A stretch of 64,000 bases of DNA. It comes from Ipomoea triloba. Its lineage: Eukaryota > Streptophyta > Magnoliopsida > Solanales > Convolvulaceae. The notes under the pieces were generated by a model, which was not told where the DNA came from, did not search any database, and was given only the letters and a program-made list of their open reading frames with translations. Position numbers and translations under genes: made by a program. This document shows positions 44,203 to 55,843 of the stretch, piece after piece; the stretch's first letter is position 1; every line of letters starts with the position of its first letter. The stretch lies in assembly GCF_003576645.1 (NCBI RefSeq), contig NC_044924.1, forward strand, positions 20,464,164 to 20,528,163, written 5' to 3'.

Positions 44203-44688
44203 TACGGCGGCATGCGTTAGTTCGTCGGACTTGGAGGCGACTCTGCGATTTTTTGGTGGAGGGAGGTTTTTGGCCGAGTGGATGGTGGTGTGGGGAGAAA
44301 GGAAGAAAATGAGGTCTTATATAGGGGAAGGAAGAAAGAAAAAAGGGGGAAACTTTGGAGTCATTTTGAAATTCAAATGGGTATGGAGAAGAGGAAGAGT
44401 GTGCGGGAAAAAGGAGTGATGTGATGTTGGAGGGTAAAATGGGTGTTGTTGGTTTCAAGGCTATTTATAGCCTTGGAAGAAAAGTTGTAGTAGTATATAG
44501 ACTTGTGAAGAGATAAGGATGAGCTAGGTTTCGAAATTCATATATTACTAGACTCCTATCATGATAAAAATTCTTCCCGAGCAAGGAGTGGATCCAAAAA
44601 GAAAAAAAAATCGGGTCACGATTTTTTGTCAACGCAGCAATACTCTCTTTCGTTGACGACTTCTCGCAATTCAGATAGTGGGGACTGA
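44203..44688 (-). other. Leader of the outer gypsy element
   Basis: Lies between the 5' LTR and the hAT insertion point. GC-moderate, with GGAAAAAGGAGTG and purine runs. No protein domain; small ORFs on both strands look incidental. No canonical primer site next to the LTR was recognised. Confidence 0.4.
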
Positions 44689-45360
44689 TGATGGAATAAT
44701 TACAAATGGACCCGGAGTAGGATAATATGGACCGAGATCGGACCCGACCGACTCGGATGGCCAAGCTCCACGCTTGGCCATGTGGTCGGCTAAGGCAAAC
44801 CTCCCCAACCGAGGTCTGCCATCCCGACTGGGGTCGGCCACCTTGGACGAGGTCGGCCCTCGGCTGAGCCCGTCACTTGGCCGAGCTCCGTGCTCAACCG
44901 AGTGGAGGGGTCTTCACGTTGTCCAGGTTTTTCAGCGTTGGTTGCGGTACAAGGCGGTTGAGATGGCCCCCCACCATTTTTTTTTCAGGGTAGTTGGGGC
45001 GAATTGAGTATAAAAACACTCATTCATGTCCTATTGGGACATAATCTATCTTTATCCATAGCTTTGTCTTGTTATTACAGAATTCCTACATTTGTAATAG
45101 CACAACAATTGATCAATACAACCATTGTCTCCGCGACTTATCCATTGTGTCCCTTTATTACGTTACATTTACTATTGTCTTTATACCATTATCCTAATCT
45201 TGTCATATCCATAATATAATCCGGTTAATGACCCCGGGTCAATATAATTCATCCGACTCTTTGTAGGTCATCTCAGTCTCTCACCTAATAGGTCGATGAG
45301 TCATAGTAATTTATTCTCCCACTATTCAATTCTTTGAGTTAGAGTTTGAAGACCCTAACA
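44689..45360 (-). mobile_element. LTR of the outer gypsy element (5' side), about 672 bp
   Basis: In element orientation it runs TGTTAGGGTCTTCAAAC...AATTATTCCATCA. It has an AT-rich first part and a GC-rich GAGCTCGGCC-type last part, matching the partial LTR at 8716-8965 in the latter. The LTR at 58863-59257 has the same build in the opposite orientation. Confidence 0.6.
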
Positions 45361-46645
45361 GTAACGGAATCTCTCTTTTGTTTTTTATTTTTGTTTTTTT
45401 GGTGGGTGTGGGCAATGAATGAACAAAATTAAACTTGAAAACGTATAGTACCAGAAAAATATGGTATGCGAGCTGTGCAATAAATTAAATATGATAATCA
45501 TTAATGTTTATTTTGTTTAAATAATGCATTTGGCCAACTCCCAAGCTTATGATAATCACAATAAGTGTACGATTGGAGTTTGAACTTGTTGAGAAATTTT
45601 TTAGAATTTCGTAAGATGTGGGTGAATTAAAATATTCAAAAGAAAATTGTGCTTTATTGCCTAAATTTCCTTAAATAATTTGTGCAACTTATCTGATCAA
45701 GTTTGATGATTAGAAGCAATACTAGTATAAGTCATTGAATCAATTTAATAATAAGGCAATTCAAATAGACAACAATAAAATCAAAATGAAAAGTAAGGAT
45801 ATAAAACACCATGATTTTGAAGTGGTGTTCTGGATAATGATTTTGACCCATTGAGACCCAGTCAGAAGAAGGACAACGGCTTAAGCAATTTTTTAGCTTT
45901 AAAAATTGATTCAAGATAATGAATTCTATCTAATGAATTAAATTTAATTAGCCTCGCTTTTTGGAAACCAAGATTGTGATTAGTCTGTGAAAAATGGCTT
46001 CCATAAATTTTGACGGAAGTTATTTTCCTCTCAAAACAGTCATATTTTTCTAAGTCAACGAAAAATGATTTTTGTTGATTTGATTTTTCAAACACATCCA
46101 AACACTAAAACCCGAAAAATGATTTCCAGAAATCATTTTTCGAGTGTCCAAACACACTCTTAGTTTAAAACAATAAAGATATGGAATATCATGAAGGTGC
46201 ATAGCTTAATTAGCTTTCATAGTGTTGAAGCTTGAAGCTTAAATACATGGGAGAAATAAAAAAAAATTAAAAAAATAAAATAAAAAAGATTTCAAGAAAC
46301 CAAAAAGAAAGAAATCAGTGGATAAAGGATAATGCACTTATGAGATAATATTTACTATGATTGTTCGTGGTGATTGAAAATGAGTTGGGGAAAATAGAAT
46401 TTTTGGTCCTTAAATGGTTTCATAATGGTTCATGACTTAGTTCTTGAATTCTTCACATAAGCACTTTTTATCCTTTAATTGTTATCTTAGCAGCTTTTTT
46501 AACCCATAATTAAATGAAACATTTAAAACTTAACAAAAACTTTACAAAACTTATGGAAAATGGTGATTTTGGTAATTGAATTCTTCTACATAGTCACTTT
46601 CATCTACCAAGGGGCTCTTTTCACCCATATTGACTAGATAGAACT
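45361..46645. other. Unassigned stretch, right flank of the nest
   Basis: 45415-45540 is the right half of the segment duplicated at 1-165. 46035-46165 contains an inverted TCATTTTTCG/CGAAAAATGA motif and GTGTTTGGATGTGTTTGAAAA on the minus strand, typical of a plant MITE end, but the partner end was not found. ORFs here (45732-45914, 45862-46101) lack recognisable domains. Confidence 0.35.
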
Positions 46646-46654
46646 ATTAAAATT

Positions 46655-47751
46655 GGCAAAAGGGTGGAATAGGCCCATGTACTATCATTGATTGTTCATC
46701 TAGCACCATGAATTAAAATATGGTCCATCTAGGTCATTATACTTCTAATTATTTTTCATCTAGCATTTTTAGCCTATTTCTAACAAGTAACACATCTAAT
46801 TCGATGACATGGAAAAATAAAATTAGAAAAAAATGATTACATGTTATTTATATGGATGTTTTGGATGATTTCTACCATATTTCATTAATGAAAAAAATAA
46901 TTTCTTGCAATGAAATAGGGTAGAAATCAAAATTGTTATATAAATTTTTAACTACATGAGTGTATGTATAGCGGGGTATTCACTATCGTTCGGCAATGAG
47001 ATTTCATGGAAATCGATATATGAAAAATTAAATTATTTTTATAATAACTTAAGATATATTGTATTGGGTAAATTTTATTTTATTTTAAAAATAAATTAAT
47101 ATTTTTGGATTTTTAGATAATTGAATAACTTAAGATATTGTATTTTTGGATGATTTCTTGGAAAGAAATAGGGCAGAAATCAAAGTTGCTATATAAAGTT
47201 TCAACTACAGTGTATTGTGTATGTATAGCGGAGTGTACTGTGTATGTATAGCGGGGTATTCAGTGCCGTTCGACAATGAGATTCCATTAAAATTGATATA
47301 TAAAAATTAAATTATTTTTAAAATAATAATAAAATTTACCCAATATAATATCTTAAGTTATTATATTTAATTTTAATATATCGATTTTCGTGGAATTTCA
47401 TTGCCGAACAACTTTGAATATCCCACTATACATAAACAGTCATGCAGTACACTGTAATTAAAACATTATATAACAAATTTGATTTCTACCCTATTTCATT
47501 GTAAGAAATCATTTTCTTCATTAATGAAATAGGGTAAAATCATCCAAAACATTCATATAAATAACATGTCATCATTTTTTATTATTTTATTTTTCCATGC
47601 CAACAAATTAGATGGGTTACTTGTTAGAAATGGGCTAAAAATGCTAGATGAAAAATAATTAGTAGTATAATGACTTAGATGGACCATATTTTAATTCATG
47701 GTGCTGGATGAACAATCAGTGTTAGTACATGGTCTATTTGACCCTTTTGCC
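46655..47751. mobile_element. Mutator-like foldback element, 1.1 kb
   Basis: Exact 9-bp TSD ATTAAAATT at 46646-46654 and 47752-47760; ends GGCAAAAGGGT / ACCCTTTTGCC. The arms pair over about 350 bp with mismatches (GATTGTTCATCTAGCACCAT with ATGGTGCTGGATGAACAATC). The centre carries a directly duplicated GCGGGGTATTCA.T.(C/T)CGTTCG.CAATGAGAT unit (46970-47030, 47244-47290) and one inverted copy. TSD length and long arms suit Mutator-like foldbacks. No transposase. Confidence 0.85.
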
Positions 47752-47760
47752 ATTAAAATT

Positions 47761-48319
47761 TAATAGATGTTTCGCAATGCCCTTCTCTTTTTTTCCTTTT
47801 TTAAAAATAAAAGAAATGATAATATTAAGCGTCAGAAATTAAATGTCGAATTCAAGTATAGTAGGAATGAAACCAGCTACGAGGACCATACTGTGAACTT
47901 ACTGCCCTAACTAAAAGCATGGACCAACTTATTCTCTGATGATCTATTAATAAAACGAAAAGACAATATATCAAAGTGTCGTTTTAATTTTTGACATTCC
48001 CTAACGACACATCCAGCGTAGGAGTAGTTTGTGGGGAAGACTCGAGCACCAAGCAAATCATTTGGCAGTCGGAGAACACAACTACCTCACGTCACCCATC
48101 AAGGAATGACCTTCTCTTATTCCCTCAACTCCTTCGAAGTGTTTCCCTACTCAAAAAAAGAAAACAAAAAAAAAAGAGAGAATTAGGTTCAAATTGGCCA
48201 CTGAATGTAAACTAAAAGTGCAATTAGGCCACTGAACCAAAAATAAGTGCAATTAGGCCACTGAGCACTCCAAATATATGCAATTTTACCTAATAACAAG
48301 TTACCATCCATTTCATAAG
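47761..48319. other. Gap with a short phrase repeat
   Basis: 48190-48275 repeats AAGTGCAATTAGGCCACTGA (exact second copy about 34 bp later, plus a diverged first copy TTGGCCACTGAATG). This may be the end of an unrecognised transposon. The ORF at 47991-48215 has no domain. Confidence 0.35.
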
Positions 48320-48327
48320 ATTGTCTC

Positions 48328-49018
48328 TAGAGATGGCAATTCTACCCGCACCCTATGGGTTCCCCACATCCCCGCCCCTACGGATTTTTAAAAACACGCA
48401 CAATTTGAGTAATGGGTGCGGGGATGGGAAAAATTTTAATTTGTATACCCGCGCGAGTATGGGGGCGGGGGAGCGCCCCCCCCCCCCCAAAACACACACA
48501 CACACACTTGTGTTATTAATATTCATTTATTATATAAGTTTATGTACCTTTTATAATTAAAAAATACACAATAAATTAAACTTGTTTATGAGCTAGTGCC
48601 TTAGGAATTCAATTGTATTTTTGTTTATGAAAATTTAAAAGGAACAACACAAAAACATAAGTAGCAAACAATTAATAGAATTTATACTACCAACACAATT
48701 TTAGTTCCAATTAAGGACTAATATCATTGGTTACTATTAAACTTTAGAGTTATGCTTAAACTTATATGAAAAAAATAGATGTGATAATTAGAATTGTAGT
48801 ATAAAATTTTATTAGATTTAAGTGTAATATAAACAATTAGAGTTGCGGTTTGGGTATCACCCACACCCGCAAAAAAAAACACCCATGGGGGCCGGGATGA
48901 GGTAGGACTTTCATTACCCGCGCGAGTGTGGGTGCGGAGAATGGGTTGAGAATGCGGGTGTGGGTGTAGGGGCGAGATATATATCCCCAGCACCCGCCCC
49001 GCCCCATTGCCATCGCTA
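48328..49018. mobile_element. hAT-type MITE, 691 bp
   Basis: Ends TAGAGATGGCAAT and ATTGCCATCGCTA (12 of 13 match) with a near-perfect 8-bp TSD ATTGTCTC/ATTGTCTG at 48320-48327 and 49019-49026. Subterminal CCCGCACCC / GGGTGCGGG arms, a C14 run and (AC)n at 48476-48507. No ORF of note. Confidence 0.75.
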
Positions 49019-49177
49019 ATTGTCTGTTTAGGTGGAAGATGAGTTGGTATTTAAAAATAATTTTTAATAATAAACTTTTAAAAAATTAAAAATTAAAAAC
49101 ATTAAAAATATTAAAAAAGAAAATAAAATAAAATAAAATAAAAAAAATAAAAAAAAATAAAAATAAATAAAAGAACT

Positions 49178-49768
49178 TAGGGGTGGTTTCGCCGGTAGGG
49201 CCTGGGTTTTAGGTGGGATACAAAAAGAGGACAGAAATTATTGGGATACAAATATGGGCAATACTACACTGTAGGATGCATGTTGTCCTTTTTGAACATG
49301 CATCTTCAGAATGTATTGTTATCTTTTATAATATTTGTTTCAAATTAAAATGTTGTACATTATACTTGGAGAATACGAAAAGAATACTGTATATATATAC
49401 AAAATAATAAATACGTAGTTATGTATTTATTTTTTGAAATATAAGGATAAAAAATACTTAAATAGTGGGTCCAAGACCAATAATCCTAATGATAAAAAAT
49501 ATTTAAATAATGGGTCCAAGACAAATAACCCTAATTTCATTTAAACTACAATACTGTACACATACACGTATCATACACTCATTTTCTACCTTTTAACTAT
49601 TTTTTTTTTTAGAAAAGCTAACATGCATTCGCAAAATGCATTTGTTTTTAAGCAAATATGCATTCCATGAAAGTACTTTGCCCATCTTTGTTACCTTTTT
49701 AAAAGCGGCCTATTTTTGTATCACATCTAAAATACCAGCCCAACCATATTTATGACTCGCCGCCCCTA
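49178..49768. mobile_element. Degenerate foldback element, about 590 bp
   Basis: Left end TAGGGGTGG...GCCTGGGTTTTAGGTGGGATACAAAAA pairs with the right end (TTTTTGTATCACATCTAAAATACCAGCCC...CCGCCCCTA) and then ATGGGCAA with TTGCCCAT further in. The TAGGGG start suggests hAT, but no TSD is visible. Confidence 0.5.
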
Positions 49769-50439
49769 ACCTCCTCCTCCTTAGTCTCCGGTTGGGGACG
49801 AAGAGAAAATTCTCTTCGTCTCTTGTCGGAGACGAAGATCTGTCCAAAACACTAGCAGTCGCTCAGGTTCCCATTTGCTTCTCTCCAGCAAAGGCATTAA
49901 TGACAGTCTCTTTCTATCCTACAATCTCTTCTGATCTACAGACCCGGACCGGATTCGCACAGTCTTCTCTAAGGTTCTTCTTTTTGTTCATAAATACGTA
50001 TAAAATTTTAAAAGAAATTTTATTCCATTTAATCGTATGTAAGCATATAATCTTCTTCTTTGCGGTTGCGGGAACAAAGTCTATATTGGGTTAAGAGTTC
50101 GATCTCCAAGTGTATGATCTCTGCCCTTTTTGAATACTTCTTCAATTTACGGTTCTTGAATTCTTTATTGTTTGTTTTGAATATATGAATTGAAGTTTAC
50201 GTTTCATTGTAATTATGTTAGGGCAGATTTTTCGTGGACTTTCTTCATCTAATATAAATGTTGAATTTCACAACAAGGTTTATATTCAAACCTTCGTCTC
50301 CAACCTTCGTCGGCGGTTGTTTGTTTGCTTTTTTTATTTTTTTTATTTTTTTGTTGTTGTTTGTTTTTTGTTATTGGCTAAAAGAGGAAACAACAATCAG
50401 ATAACAAAGGTAAGTTCACGGTGTATCTTTTGTAGTATA
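49769..50439 (+). other. Possible 5' end of an unknown transcript
   Basis: Contains a C/T-rich stretch, the hairpin GACGAAGAGAAAATTCTCTTCGTC (49797-49820) and a weak ORF from 49792 (MGTKRKFSSSLVGDEDLSKT...). After about 60 codons the frame becomes Phe/Ile-rich, as in intron sequence. A donor-like AAGGTTCTTC lies at 49971. No family recognised. The Helitron at 50440 cuts any continuation. Confidence 0.2.
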
Positions 50440-51680
50440 CTAGTTTTATACGCGCGCATTGCGCGAATGAGTTAATGCCCAATGTTTATATTTAAATAAA
50501 TATTTGAAACAATGTAAGATTATATGAGAGAAGTTTATATTAATTGAATTTTTTAATTTAAATATCTAATTCAAAGTATATTAATCCAAGATAATATAGA
50601 AAATTCATTATAATTATTACTAAAATAAATGTTTGCAACCTTGTAAAATTGAAAGCCTAAATATTTGGTCTAAAAATGATAGTATAAATAAATATTACTT
50701 TTAATTTGAATTTTTTTAAGTGTTCTTAATTCTCCTTTTGAGTAACATTGTCGTTGTTTTCATCTTTACTATTTGTTCTCTTCCTTTTTGTTGGTAGTGT
50801 GTTATTTTCAATTCGATTATTGTTGGTAGCATAGATGACAACGTCATGCAATGAGATTATGATATAGGAGCTATGGACTTTCCTTTAGGTGTTCTGCTTG
50901 GGGTTCATTTGGTTCAACCATTATTGTTGAATGAGTTATTGTGGATAAAGAAATCCTTAGTTTAAGAAAAAAGATTAAATAAATTAATAAAAATTTGAAA
51001 ATTTAAAATATAATGTATTTCAAAGATATTAAAAGGTAGTTTCTCGCTTCAATTTGCAGGGTAATGGGTTATTTGAGTACTTTCATTGTCAACAAATCAC
51101 CCAAGTAGTTAATATGATAGGTTTCAAACTATTCTTTTTTTATTTTTTACATGGTATTAAAGAAATACATATGTATCTTTTTTTTTTTTAACTACTAATT
51201 TATTTAATTCAATAAGAGTAAAATAGAGTGATTCCACTTCAATTTGTTAGGTTATTATTTGAGTACTCTCTTTGTCAACCAATCCCAAGTAGTTAATATA
51301 ATTAGCTTCAAATTATTTTAATTTTTTTTCATAGTATTAATAAAATACTTGGTAAATAAATATATAACATTATTTTGTACTATAACTTTGATATTTAATT
51401 ACAAGATATTGTAAAAATAAGATAATGGAAAATGTAATGAATATCAATTGATAAATTTGAATGTAAAGAATCTTTGCCTGAGAGAAAATAAAGACAATAT
51501 AACTAATGAAATTATTTCTCTTATTTAATTTAATTTTTTGATAATGAATAATTTTTTTTAAATAAAGGTATTATAGACACATAATTCTAAATTAAAGAAC
51601 ATATGTATCATTTTTTGTTGTAGCTACTAATTTATTTAATCTACACTTATTAATAAGAGCCAATAATGTTAGACCCTTAA

Positions 51681-52833
51681 CTGGAACTAAAAAATGTTGG
51701 TGTAATAGTCTGCTATAACATATTGTACTTTGTGTTCTTCTTATTGTGCAACCTCCAATTAAATTCCTAATATATCCTAATATTTTATAATTTTACCAAA
51801 TTTTTCCGTTAAATATAACGGAAGTTTAACATTAAATTCTTTAGGCAATTTGTTTCTTTATTGCAGTTTTCAAACAAATTGACAATATTCTATAATACAA
51901 TTCTTTATAGATTCCTAACTTAAAATTAGAATATTGAAGTCTTAATAAGATTCTATAATACAATTTTGTATAGATTCCTAACTAAACCAATATTCTACCC
52001 AAAATAACGGTATACAGACCCCTCCCATTCTTACTGGTATTCACCCAAAATTAAACCTAACATATTCTGCAACACACCATCTACTTGACATTCTATAGGT
52101 ATGACTGTCAAAATATTATCATGTTACTTCTATTTTTTGTATTTGTACTCATAACGATTACAGTTTTTTTAAAAAAAAAAAATCAATAATGGTATACTCA
52201 TTAATTAGTATAACTTCAATATCGTTATGTAAATATATCTATTATATAATCTGGAACTAAAAAAATGTTTGTGTAATAGTCTGCTATAACATATTGTACT
52301 TTGTGTTCTTCTTATTGTGCAACCTCCAATTAAATTCCTAATATATCCTAATCTTTTATAATTTTACCAAACTTTTCCGTTAAATATAACGGAAGTTTAA
52401 CATTCTTAAATTCTTTAGGCAATTTGTTTCTTTATTGCAGTTTTCAAACAAATTGACAATATTCTATAATACAATTCTTTATAGATTCCTAATTAACTTA
52501 AAATTAGAATATTGAAGTCTTAATAAGATTCTATAATACAATTTTGTATAGATTTCTAACTAAACCATTATTCTACCCAAAATAACAGTATATAGACCCT
52601 TCCCATTCTTACTGGTATTCACCCAAAAATAAACCTAACATAATCTGCAACACACCATCTACTTGACATTCTATAGGTATGACTGTCAAAATATTATCAT
52701 GTTAATTCTATTTTTTGTATTTGTACTCATAATGATTACAGTTTTTTTTAAAAAAAAAAAAAACAATGATGGTATACTCATCATTAATTAGTATAACTTC
52801 AATATCGTTATGTAAATATATCTATTATATAAT
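51681..52833 (+). repeat. Tandem duplication, 570 and 583 bp
   Basis: Copy 1 51681-52250 and copy 2 52251-52833, both opening CTGGAACTAAAAAA.TGTT and closing TCTATTATATAAT, with scattered differences. Non-coding. Confidence 0.9.
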
Positions 52834-53019
52834 CTGTTCATCTATACTTGTATCCTTGTATGTGATGTTGTGGTTCTCATTATATTCGTCTATAATCTAC
52901 AAATTTTAGTTACTCCTAACTCCCTAATCTATGGTTTTTGAATTTATGTTGTGGTTCCCATTATATTATTTCATAACATTCTTTATGAACATATTTCCCA
53001 TGGCACAAGGATATTAGTC

Positions 53020-53166
53020 ATGACAAATGCAGTAAAGTTAATTGAAATTGACACACAAACTATGGGCTGGAATTGTACAATTCATGCCATTAAGAAAAAC
53101 GAACCGAAAAACACTATTGGAACGCCTGAGAAAAAGTATATGCTCATCGTACTTGAGGATGAAACA
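53020..53166 (+). pseudogene. RPA70-like OB-fold exon captured by the Helitron
   Basis: Frame MTNAVKLIEIDTQTMGWNCT ... NTIGTPEKKYMLIVLEDET, about 49 codons, ending at a consensus 5' splice site (ACA/GTAAGTAAA at 53167). The W.C.I...KKNEPK......KKYM.IVLEDE pattern is that of the N-terminal OB-fold of plant replication protein A 70-kDa-like proteins, which bind single-stranded DNA and are often carried by plant Helitrons. The continuation after the intron was not found within the element; a (TTA)n tract follows. No second domain, so treated as a captured fragment. Confidence 0.55.
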
Positions 53167-53193
53167 GTAAGTAAATGATAAAAAATGTCTCCC

Positions 53194-53194
<1 letters not shown>

Positions 53195-53250
<56 letters not shown>

Positions 53251-53251
53251 T
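53195..53251. repeat. (TTA)n microsatellite
   Basis: About 19 TTA units. The poly-Ile and poly-Tyr ORFs on either strand are translations of this repeat. Confidence 0.95.
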
Positions 53252-53943
53252 TATTTGTATGATTATTAGTATTATTATTATTATGGTCGGACCGGTGTCT
53301 AAACAAGTGACAATGATGACACGCCATTTGCTCCTATGTAAGTGGTTTATTTTTTTCTACTTATTTTAGATGCAATTTAACTATTTACAATTTCGTTATA
53401 TTTTATTAAAATATATAAGCATCGAGACTATTTCTTCGATTTTTATTAATTTAGCATTCTTTTTCTAATTATTATATGACTACTTTAACCAATTAAGAAA
53501 TACTAATATAAAAATACGCATTGGGCATTGGTTTAATCGCGCAATGCGCGTGTGATAACTAGTAATTTAATAAGAGTAAAATAGAGTGAGAAACATAATT
53601 ATGTCAAATTTGATTGAGATGAGGTTCGAACCTAAGACTTTTTCTTAGTCTTATAGAAATTAATGGTAAGTTACAAGTTAACGAATATTAACGGAGAAGA
53701 GAATATTTAACGGAAAAGTTAACGGATAATTATAAAAGTAAGGTTAAATTAGGTAATCTCTATTAGTAATATTAATCTGAATTATCTTAACCATCTATTT
53801 GATTAAATAATTCATCTGAACCATCCATTTGATTAAATAATTTGACCGCCATTTTTTCTACCCATTTTAGGCCTAACTCTCTTTGGCTCTTATTAGTATA
53901 TATATATATAGTATATATCTTTGGCTCTTATTAGTATAGTAGA

Positions 53944-55781
53944 TATAGTAGATAGTTTTACAGTTTAGGTATACTATGAACATGATTGGTTAATGTAATA
54001 TTACAGCTTTTTTTTGAAAGTAATGTAATATTACAGCTAAACAATCAATTAATGAAATTTGTATACCAAATCAGTTTTAAACTTTATCAACTGTTACTTG
54101 GTGGCTATAACACAATATCTTACACAGTTCTGTACTTATACTCCCTGTAAACTGTCAATGAACACTTTGCAGATTTGCATATACACCTTCAAGCACCTAC
54201 AGTTATAATGCCTGCCAAGAATACTAAATGCCAATAGGAAGAGTTTAGATGAATTAGAATCGACAAAAACATCCTAAATAAACTTGAATCTAAGTATTAA
54301 AAATACATTTTTAGCAAATATATATGATTGAAAACCAAACAGTTAAATTACCTTGACTGAGAACAGTTTGATTCAAACCACTTATGCTATGTAGAAACTG
54401 GAAAGTGTAGAATTTTTGTTCTTACACAAATAGATGGACGGTACAATGAGAGGGGAGATTTTCTGTTCGCAACATAGATCTAAAAACCACGATGACCTAA
54501 AACATAGTAAAACATGTTAAATTTTCAGAGATTTAGCATTTGTAATAGATTTAAAGAGTTATATTACCTAAATATCAGATCTCTTAGTTACCAACACCGC
54601 AAAATATATAGATCTGAAAAGCTTTAAAAAATTTGAATAGATTTTCTCACCGATTTTGTTAGAGCATCCAGTGAGAAGGGTACACATGCGTTTGTGCTTT
54701 CGGTTTGCCAATGCACTTCACTTTCCAGATTCAACATAAAATTAGGTTAGAGAATCTGAAATTTCACTTGCTGAGAGTATACCAGTATAGCAGTATAAAG
54801 CCCGTGAGGAAGAAATATACAAATTTATAACAATGACGTACGATATTATTTAGAATGAGGAATGAACGGAATCGAAAGCAGTTTCTATAGGAAGCATAGA
54901 GCAAGTGAGAGGAAGCATAGAGATAGCAAGAACTGTATTGAATTAGAACAAGAACACGGTGAATTCTAGAGAAAGCAAGCGTAGAGAGAGGGATTTTGCG
55001 TAGACAACAACTCAACAAGAAAGAAATGACTTCATCTAACCGATAGTTTCACCGGCACATGACACGTATAGAGCATGCATAGTGTTTTTTCCCTTTTTAG
55101 GGCAACAATATCAATAGATATTTCTTGGGTTTATGTCAGAAGTTTGCCAACAAAGCAAGAGTGAGAAGAAGAAGAGAGAGCGCTTTGGGTTCTTTTGCAA
55201 AGTAAGGTTCATAGCACAGTAACCGTCAGAATTTTTTTTTATATAAAAGATGGGCTGCTGTACGCGTTTTGCGCACAGCAGCCGCCCACGCGCCCGCATG
55301 GGCGGGCCCTACTTTTTGATTTTTTTTAAATTATATTTGTTTTATTTTTTTATTCTTCCCCTCTCATTTTCTCTTTCCTAATCATACTCATAAAAACTCC
55401 TCAATAACCGCGAAAAAACTCAACTGAAATGCTACACGTGTATACCATCATCCCTTTTTTCTTTATTTTCTTACTTTTTTTTGTTATTTAGAATGGTATA
55501 TGGTATATAAATAAATAATATTATGAAATATATGTGGTTTTAATTGTTGTGTTTGGAAGAACCAGTTTTTGTGTATTGTCAATTGTATGTTGCAACATCT
55601 AGATTTATTAATCACAAAGGTCTCAAGATTCTAATATGTAGTGATCAAGAAAGAGAGTGTAATTCAATAAATAATGTTATTTACCAAGAAGTTTTAAATA
55701 ATTTGTAATTTACAATTTCAATAAAGATTGATAAAGTTGTTATTACACCATTCTAAAACCCTAAATTTATTTTGCATTTAG

Positions 55782-55784
<3 letters not shown>
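53944..55784. other. Unassigned 1.8-kb stretch
   Basis: No domain on either strand. 55250-55312 is a GC-rich patch with the inverted repeat GGGCTGCTGT...ACAGCAGCC and GCCCACGCGCCCGCATGGGC. The minus ORFs at 54764-55018 and 55111-55299 have no recognisable features. Confidence 0.4.

Positions 55785-55842
<58 letters not shown>
55785..55842. repeat. (TA)n(GA)n compound microsatellite
   Basis: TA units to 55822, then GA units to 55842. Confidence 0.95.

Positions 55843-55843
<1 letters not shown>

Larger units (their letters stand above)
8597..45430. mobile_element. Boundaries of the 36.8-kb transposon nest
   Basis: The direct 10-bp repeat GAACAAAATT occurs at 8597-8606 and 45421-45430. The sequence left of the first copy and right of the second together match one continuous segment at the very start of the window (1-165). 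The span therefore looks like inserted material in an otherwise ordinary site. 8607-8715 and 45361-45420 belong to neither LTR and were not identified. Confidence 0.45.
51640..53562 (+). mobile_element. Helitron nested in a Helitron, 1923 bp
   Basis: Starts TCTACACTTATTAATAAGAGCC after A, ends CGCGCAATGCGCGTGTGATAACTAG before T. The host Helitron's sequence (GCTACTAATTTATTTAA | TAATTTAATAAGAG) is continuous in the relative at 18895-18935, which proves the insertion. It carries a 0.57-kb tandem duplication and an RPA-like exon. Confidence 0.85.
50440..53943 (-). mobile_element. Helitron, minus strand, hosting a second Helitron
   Basis: On the minus strand it starts TCTACTATACTAATAAGAGCC and ends with the hairpin CGCGCAATGCGCGCG and then AACTAG before T. 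Same family as 18363-20134 (shared coding relic at about 50700-50940 and shared GGTTCGAACC part at 53620-53640). Without the inner Helitron it is 1.58 kb. The first about 20 bases recur at 53879-53900, a local duplication of the 5' end. Confidence 0.82.

Noticed and set aside
49792..50094. Host gene starting MGTKRKFSSS
   Set aside because: After about 60 codons the frame turns Phe/Ile-rich, no domain is recognised, and splice sites are only suggestive.
53082..53369. Poly-Ile and poly-Tyr ORFs
   Set aside because: They translate the (TTA)n microsatellite.
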